12,926 nucleotides of DNA from Hydnum rufescens UP504. Lineage: Eukaryota > Basidiomycota > Agaricomycetes > Cantharellales > Hydnaceae. Position 1 is the first letter of the stretch; each line of letters begins with the position of its first letter. Made by a program: the position numbers and the translations under genes. The notes beneath the pieces are model-generated. The model saw only the letters and a program-made list of their open reading frames with translations, did not search any database and was not told the origin of the DNA. Positions 8,291 through 12,926 of this stretch are shown in pieces. The stretch spans positions 12,554 through 25,479 of the forward strand of contig MU129142.1 of NCBI GenBank assembly GCA_014904985.1, given 5' to 3'.

Positions 8291-8322
8291 ATTTAAATAA
8301 ATAAATAAATAATAAGAATAAT
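8291..8322. repeat. AAAT microsatellite
   Basis: A run of AAAT units grades into AATAAGAATAAT. The surrounding 8270-8527 holds no gene. Confidence 0.8.
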
Positions 8323-8442
8323 GGGACTGCTGAAACCCTACTGACCCAGGGTAGGATGTGTATAATATAGTGATAATAAATGAGTAATTATAAATGGAAC
8401 ATACTATCCCCGATAAGCCCATATGGCCCACTGTCCTGCAAG

Positions 8443-8510
8443 TCTGAGAATCTCTAAGTCAGACTGTGAAAGACCATGACTTCCTGCCATTGTCTGGGAA
8501 TCTCTAAGTC
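8443..8510 (+). repeat. 18-bp direct repeat pair
   Basis: TCTGAGAATCTCTAAGTC (8443-8460) and TCTGGGAATCTCTAAGTC (8493-8510) are 50 bp apart with one difference. Their role is unknown. Confidence 0.6.
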
Positions 8511-8580
8511 CTAGTCTAATGTGAGAGGGGCCCCCAGGGGCCCCTAGGGGCTCCATGGGGCCCTGTCAGGGTTCGCCCCC

Positions 8581-8639
8581 AACTCCGGTCAACTCCAGTC
8601 TACTCCGGTCAACTCCAGTCTACTCCGGTCTACTCCGGT
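8581..8639. repeat. ACTCCRGTCNA minisatellite inside the LTR
   Basis: About six copies of a 10-base motif (ACTCCGGTCA or ACTCCAGTCT) lie head to tail near the 5' end of the LTR, grading into looser TCCGGT copies to about 8790. Such repeats are common in the U3 part of fungal LTRs. Confidence 0.75.
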
Positions 8640-8886
8640 CCTCGTCCGCCCACCTCCAGTCCGGTTCTCCACTTATCTCCCTCGCCCAAGTCCACTTTGC
8701 TTCCGGCTTGATTCCGGTTTGACTCCGGTCCAACCCTATCTTGGTTTCATTTCCTTTTCATTTCCCTTTCATTTCCCATTGCTTCCGGTTCACCCCCTGG
8801 CCGAGTTCCTGTTCCTGTTCCTGTTCCTGTCCCCCTTGTAACCACCTCCAGTTTAGCAATCACTCCCCCGTAGTATAGTCATCATG

Positions 8887-8894
8887 TATAAGTA
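8887..8894 (+). promoter_or_regulatory. TATA-like box of the solo LTR
   Basis: TATAAGTA lies about 320 bases into the LTR, a sensible place for the U3/R boundary. Transcription would start 25-35 bases later. This is inferred from position and sequence only. Confidence 0.4.
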
Positions 8895-8931
8895 GTCCGA
8901 GAGCGAAGTCCAGAGACCCCAGCTTTGGTCT

Positions 8932-9035
8932 CTCAGGATTTCCGCTGTTACTCCGGACTACAGGTCAGCCTTCATGTATTCCGTATTCGTATTACATAAT
9001 CTCAGGATTTCCGCTGTTACTCCGGACTACAGGTC
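8932..9035. repeat. 35-bp exact direct repeat within the LTR
   Basis: Two identical 35-bp copies at 8932-8966 and 9001-9035, beginning CTCAGGATTTCCGCTG and ending ACTACAGGTC, with a 69-base period. They are internal to the LTR, downstream of the TATA box. Confidence 0.85.
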
Positions 9036-9409
9036 CGAGTATTTTCCAGTTGACTCCGCGAGCTTAAGGACCGCTGTGCTCGTTTCCGCCTAGTCCCTTC
9101 CAGGCTGCTGGATTGCCTCTCCGTCCCCTCCTATCTTCGTTATCTCATTCCTGCCTGGATTCTCTCGGACTTAGCCGGACTTACACCGGACTTAGCCGGA
9201 ATTATCTGTGTTTATATTTGTTTTGGTGCTCTCGTCGCAGCGTGGCCCTGACAGGCCCCTTGTCTCATGCCGTGAAATCACCCAGTGGGCCCCAGGGGCC
9301 CCCACCTAAAAATCCACTCTTAGATTGAATAAAAGCAAGGCAAAAGGGCCTAACTAGATATACAATTATGGCTGACTGGTTTGCTGTGGCATTGGTTCCA
9401 CATCTCATC

Positions 9410-10515
9410 CATATCACAAAATCTGTGGACAGACATTCCACTTGGTCTGTATGTTCCAGATTTAGGCGATTTACCAACTTCTTGATTTTCTGCTGCCTCC
9501 CACTCTGTCAAAGCACGTTTTTGCCTATCTTCATTATCATAAAACCTGCAGGTGGTCGTTCTACCTAATCTGTGAGCCCCAGTTTTAGACAGCCTATCAG
9601 TTTCTCAACATCTTGCTACCCACAACATCAAGCCAGTGGTTTCACACTCATCTCCAACCAGTGTTTTCGCAACTCATCCCCTCATTCTCCATATTGTAAA
9701 ACCTGTGGATGGACATTCCACTTGGTCTGTGCATTCCAGATTTAGGCGATCCATCTACATCTCGCTACTCTTGTCACTTACCTATTGGTTGAGGCATGTT
9801 TTTTCAACTTGCCTTATCTTCGTTATCATAAAACCTGTGGGGTGGTTGCCCTGTGAGTCCTAGGGTTAGGCAGTCTATCAGTTTATCAACATCCTGCTGC
9901 TCAACAGCATCGAACTGGTGTTTCAACACTCATCTCCAACAAGTGTTTTTGCAACCCATCCCCTCATCCATATCATAAAATCTGTGGATGGACATTCCAC
10001 TTGGTCTGTGCATTCCAGATTTGGGTGATCCATCTACTTCTGGACATCTTGCTACTCTCGTCACTTACCTATTGGTTGAGGTGCATTTTTTCAGCTTGCC
10101 TTATCTTCATTATCATAAAACCTGCAGGGTGGTTGCCCTGTGAGTCCTAGGGTTAGTCAGTCTATCAGTTTCTCAACATCCTGCCGCCCAACAGCATCGA
10201 ACTGGTGTTTTCACACTCGTCTCCAACAAGTGTTTTTGCAACCCATCCCCTCATCCATATCATAAAATCTGTGGACGGACATTCTGCTCAGTCTGTGCAT
10301 TCCAGATTTGGGCAATTTATCAACTTCTGGACTCCTTGCTACTTTACTGGACCAAAAGAGTGTGTCTGCTCTCGCAAGATCCAGGTTTAGGCAATCTCTT
10401 GATTTATTCCGCTACCTTCCACCATGTTTGTTGTCGTAAAACCTGTGGATGAACATTCTACCCAGTCTGTACACTCCAGGTTTAGGCAGTTCACACATCT
10501 GTGGCATTTCGCTTG
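9410..10515 (+). repeat. Higher-order tandem array, about 140-bp monomers in A-B dimers of about 280 bp
   Basis: Monomer starts marked by an ATCATAAAACCTGTGGAT-like word occur at 9410, 9533, 9690, 9831, 9969, 10108, 10256 and 10431, with a partial one near 10375. Alternate monomers resemble each other more: the A type reads GACATTCCACTTGGTCTGTG and TTCCAGATTTAGGCGAT, the B type GGTTGCCCTGTGAGTCCTAGG and CAGTCTATCAGTTT. Dimers therefore repeat at about 280-287 bp. Short open frames in A monomers share text such as KPVDGHSTWSVHSRFRR, but frames are broken in the B monomers, so coding is unlikely. The array ends about 130 bases before the start of KDZ pseudogene B and may belong to that element's 5' end. 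Confidence 0.8.
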
Positions 10516-10649
10516 ATCATCTTCTCTGCTTCCATCTCACTGTGAGTATTCATCATTGTTATCACCCTCTTGTGGTGGGTTATTGAATGCCACTTCTCAG
10601 GCTTGCAACTGGCATTATACAAAACTGCACCTGACTGTTGTCTCTATCC

Positions 10650-12926
10650 ATGCCCTTGAAATCCTCTGATATCCACTCGCCCCATCAAGGGAATAGCTCC
10701 CAATGCTCTCGCAAGCGTAAACGACATTTGAGCCCACCGGGAACATCACCCTCCCTATCACCATCCACCATGTACTCAAGTACACTCGACAAAAGCATGA
10801 AGATGTTTAAAGCTGTGACGGATTCTGTTTCAAGTGTAAAGGAAAACTGCTTCTGCCCACAAGACCCCAAAGGCCCAGGAGAGTACCAGCTGCACTGCCT
10901 ACCCAAGACTACCATCAATGTCTATGCCCTTGCAAGACACTTGTTCTCAATCCAACATGCAGCACAGAGCATCTGCACTGGGCTCGACTTGGAAGTTGGA
11001 CAGAAATACTGGTACATTTGTGGCAGTTGTGCCAACAGTGTGAAGTACTGAGACATCCTGATCAGCACCCCGCACCAGTATCTCTAAGCCCCATTACCAC
11101 TGAAATAAGCAGCCTTCCGAGGCCTCTCATAGTGCCCATCCTAGTCCATCTATGTTTTCTGGGATTATCGAAGAGGGCTTGGGAACAGGTGGCAGCAATG
11201 TTGGCTTGTCCCTAGGGGCAACTGAGCAGCCATTTGTCATTTGATATCCGATCCATGCAGGAGGTCGGAATGAACACTCTGTTGAGAAGAAGCTGTCTTG
11301 CCATGCGTGTTGGCAGGCTGCTGCGGCACATCATTGGGATTCAGGGATGTCATACCTGCCTTGATTCATCCATACATGGAATACATGCACGAATCACAGT
11401 GAGGGCAGGTGCCTTTGGACTCTCCATCAATCCATTGCTCTTGTACTGGTCATACAGTGTTGAAACAGGTGATTGCCATATATATGGATCATGAGTACAT
11501 GGTTTATACTTGCTTGGACCAGAAACTGACCACCTTTGACTTAGGCCTAGACTATATTGAACTCCGCATTTGCCCCTGCACACCTGCCCCTGTGCAGCTG
11601 GTGAAGCAGGGTCTATTTCCCTGCTCACCAGTCCATCCAGCCCTTGCTGTAAGCCTTGAAATGCTGGAGTTCGTGTCCAAATTATTCATGCATTTGGCTC
11701 CAAATGAGGCAGCATTGGCAGATACTCTAGTGAAGTTCTTAGCCAGGCAGGGGCCATGTATTCAAAGCGCAGGATTCGCTCTGTCGATGATTTGGTTCTG
11801 CTCTAGCCCAATACCAGGTCTTAGTGTGCATTGTTGATGCTGAAATCAACAAGCAGATCAGTGTTGCTCACCATGAGGTCCTATCTCATGATCCTGCTGA
11901 CTGGGACAACATTGCTCTGGAGATGATAGTGCTGCCCAAGCTTGATGAATCCACACCTATAACAGCTCGATTGTATGTCAGTGCACATACTGATGGCCAT
12001 TCCATTCGGGAGCCCACCACTTCTACAATGAATGATCTCATTGAAGGAAGTGCAAATGAACCCACCACGTCATCACTACCCTTAGGCTCATGTAGTGGTC
12101 CTGACCCTTGTGTTATGCCATCTGACTATCTTCGACTCACATTGCCTGCTATGCTTTGGAGCATGTAACAAAGCTGGGGACAGCAAACTGTGAGTAATGC
12201 ATAATATATTCTTATGCTTGTCTTACTGATATACTGGTTATGTCTTTTAGTCCAGAGTTCTTCTTGTGCCTTGATGCATGCTTTGCCATCCAACGAAACA
12301 AGGACTATGATCGTTGTCCATGCCACAAAAAGCAACCAGGCAGCCAAGATCCTTGTATTATTCTGCCAGGAACTTGTGAACTACCCTGGAGCTTCCTGGA
12401 AGCATGGAAAGCAAGGGTGGAGGCAGCATGCCCTGTCAAGTCACACAACTGTCATACTACGCATGTGTCTAAGAAGGGCGAGTATGCAGCCGATGTTGCA
12501 GATACTGAGGATGACCATGTTGAGCCAGGGTTGCATGTCCCAAACTCGATACCTTGATAGCTGTGGTGAGTCTTTCATGGCTGCTGATGGAGGGAGAGTG
12601 AAGACTCCTGGGGGGCACTTCTCGGACACTGGTGTGATGGCAGGTGTTTGTCATCATGACTGAGTCATTGTCTGGGGCAATATGTGGACACCCGGCGAGC
12701 AGCAGTTCTATGCACTGGCCATAATTGACTTTGTTATGGCCCAGCTGCCTGTAGACTGGCGAGTTGGCATTCTCTATGATGTCGGCTGTCAAATTTCACC
12801 AAAGTGCTCTCAGTGGAACCTGGTACCATGCTGGATACCCCTGAATCATATTTGGGATTAGTGTATTCCATGCATATGGCCATCAGTGGTAGCCAACTGT
12901 GGTATCATCCTCGGAAAAGTGACAGC
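10650..12926 (+). pseudogene. KDZ-family transposase pseudogene B (CxC1-like), 3' end beyond window
   Basis: An N-terminal frame from ATG 10650 carries a basic patch (SRKRKRH, a likely nuclear signal) and CFCPQDPKGPG, then stops at 11049. Family blocks follow in shifting frames: IHCSCTGHTV near 11430; ICPCTPAPVQLVKQGLFPC at 11568, the CxC hallmark; LEFVSKLFMHLAPNEAA to 11720; the LRRRFG-like block as SLCR-stop-FGSAL near 11776-11800; HCLLCFGACNKAG from 12140; intron 12190-12250; FFLCLDACFAIQRNK at 12256-12300 with the first catalytic Asp; LDSCGESF near 12553; SDTGVMAGVCHHD then a stop (12661-12663) where the family has HDR; GEQQFYALAIIDFVMAQLP near 12691; ILYDVGCQI at 12770-12796 with a second acidic residue; VFHAYGHQW and, one frame on, LWYHPRKSDS at the edge. 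At least five frame changes and two stops disable it. Catalytic Asp codons are kept, unlike copy A, suggesting later inactivation. Confidence 0.87.
12190..12250 (+). other. Spliceosomal intron (61 nt) in KDZ pseudogene B
   Basis: The intron is GTGAGTAATG...GTCTTTTAG with TACTGATA as a branch candidate. Its removal joins GDSKL to PEFFLCLDACF in one frame, placing the catalytic Asp block directly after the FGAC zinc-like motif as the family requires. Confidence 0.7.

Larger units (their letters stand above)
8564..9253. mobile_element. Solo LTR (about 690 bp, Gypsy-like ends)
   Basis: The element begins TGTCAGGG and ends CCCTGACA, a perfect 8-bp terminal inverted repeat with the TG...CA ends of LTRs. 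It is flanked by the direct duplication GGCCC (8559-8563 and 9254-9258), the 5-bp signature of integrase insertion. No gag, pol, primer-binding site or second LTR is present, so it is the product of LTR-LTR recombination. Inside are an ACTCCGGTC minisatellite (8581-8639), a TTCCTG run (8807-8830), a TATAAGTA box (8887-8894) and a 35-bp exact direct repeat (8932-8966 and 9001-9035). Strand cannot be fixed with certainty; the TATA box suggests plus. The GGCCC duplication lies in GGGCCC-rich DNA, so a chance match is possible but the inverted repeat supports the call. Confidence 0.82.

Noticed and set aside
8564..9253. Full-length LTR retrotransposon
   Set aside because: Only one LTR is present; there are no gag or pol motifs and no second copy of the LTR in the window.
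9368..10390. Three similar plus-strand open frames with GHSTWSVHSRF-like text
   Set aside because: They recur because the DNA is a tandem array. Frames break in the B monomers and there is no sign of protein-level constraint.

Overview
This window looks like repeat-dense, transposon-rich DNA from a filamentous basidiomycete, probably an Agaricomycete. The reasons are: two decayed KDZ-type (Kyakuja/Dileera/Zisupton) transposase genes of the cysteine-cluster (CxC1-like) kind that expanded in these fungi; short GT..AG introns (57, 61 and 61 nt) with fungal splice and branch signals; a fungal Zn(II)2Cys6 domain; and an LTR starting TGTCAGGGTTCGCC. There is no bacterial gene organisation, rRNA, CRISPR array or clear functional tRNA. 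Family assignments come from recognising motifs by eye. No search was run.

Layout. Bases 27 to about 890 (+) hold a broken gene with an S/T/P-rich N-terminus and a Zn2Cys6 cluster interrupted by a stop, a frameshift and an intron. From 890 to 2080 no gene can be supported. At 2085-2973 (-) a four-exon model of 246 codons stays open throughout; it is the best candidate for an intact host gene and its function is unknown. Bases 3015-3810 hold a pair of diverged direct repeats and a tRNA-like A-box/B-box pair on the minus strand. Bases 3810-7102 (+) are KDZ pseudogene A, traceable from its CxC motif through the catalytic core to a coiled-coil tail, with many frame changes.

Bases 7103-8270 are non-coding and strongly structured. 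A GGGCCC-rich stretch is followed by three tandem units. Each unit contains what reads as a complete spliceosomal intron (GTAAGT, TACTAAC branch site, YAG) with a long GGAGCAGC/GCTGCTCC hairpin inside it, and a second hairpin family (CACACCCGC/GCGGGTGTG) lies outside the introns. Bases 8564-9253 are a solo LTR with an 8-bp terminal inverted repeat and a 5-bp target duplication (GGCCC). Bases 9410 to about 10515 are a higher-order tandem array of roughly 140-bp monomers in A-B dimers of about 280 bp. Bases 10650-12926 (+) are KDZ pseudogene B, running off the window.

Across the window the damage is of a consistent kind. Several stops are TGA where the family has arginine, as expected from CGA to TGA, and duplicated copies differ mainly by CG to TG/CA changes. 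This fits cytosine methylation and deamination, or a RIP-like process, acting on repeats. Frameshifts are so frequent that assembly indels should also be considered. The most unusual item is the hairpin-intron array at 7459-8045.
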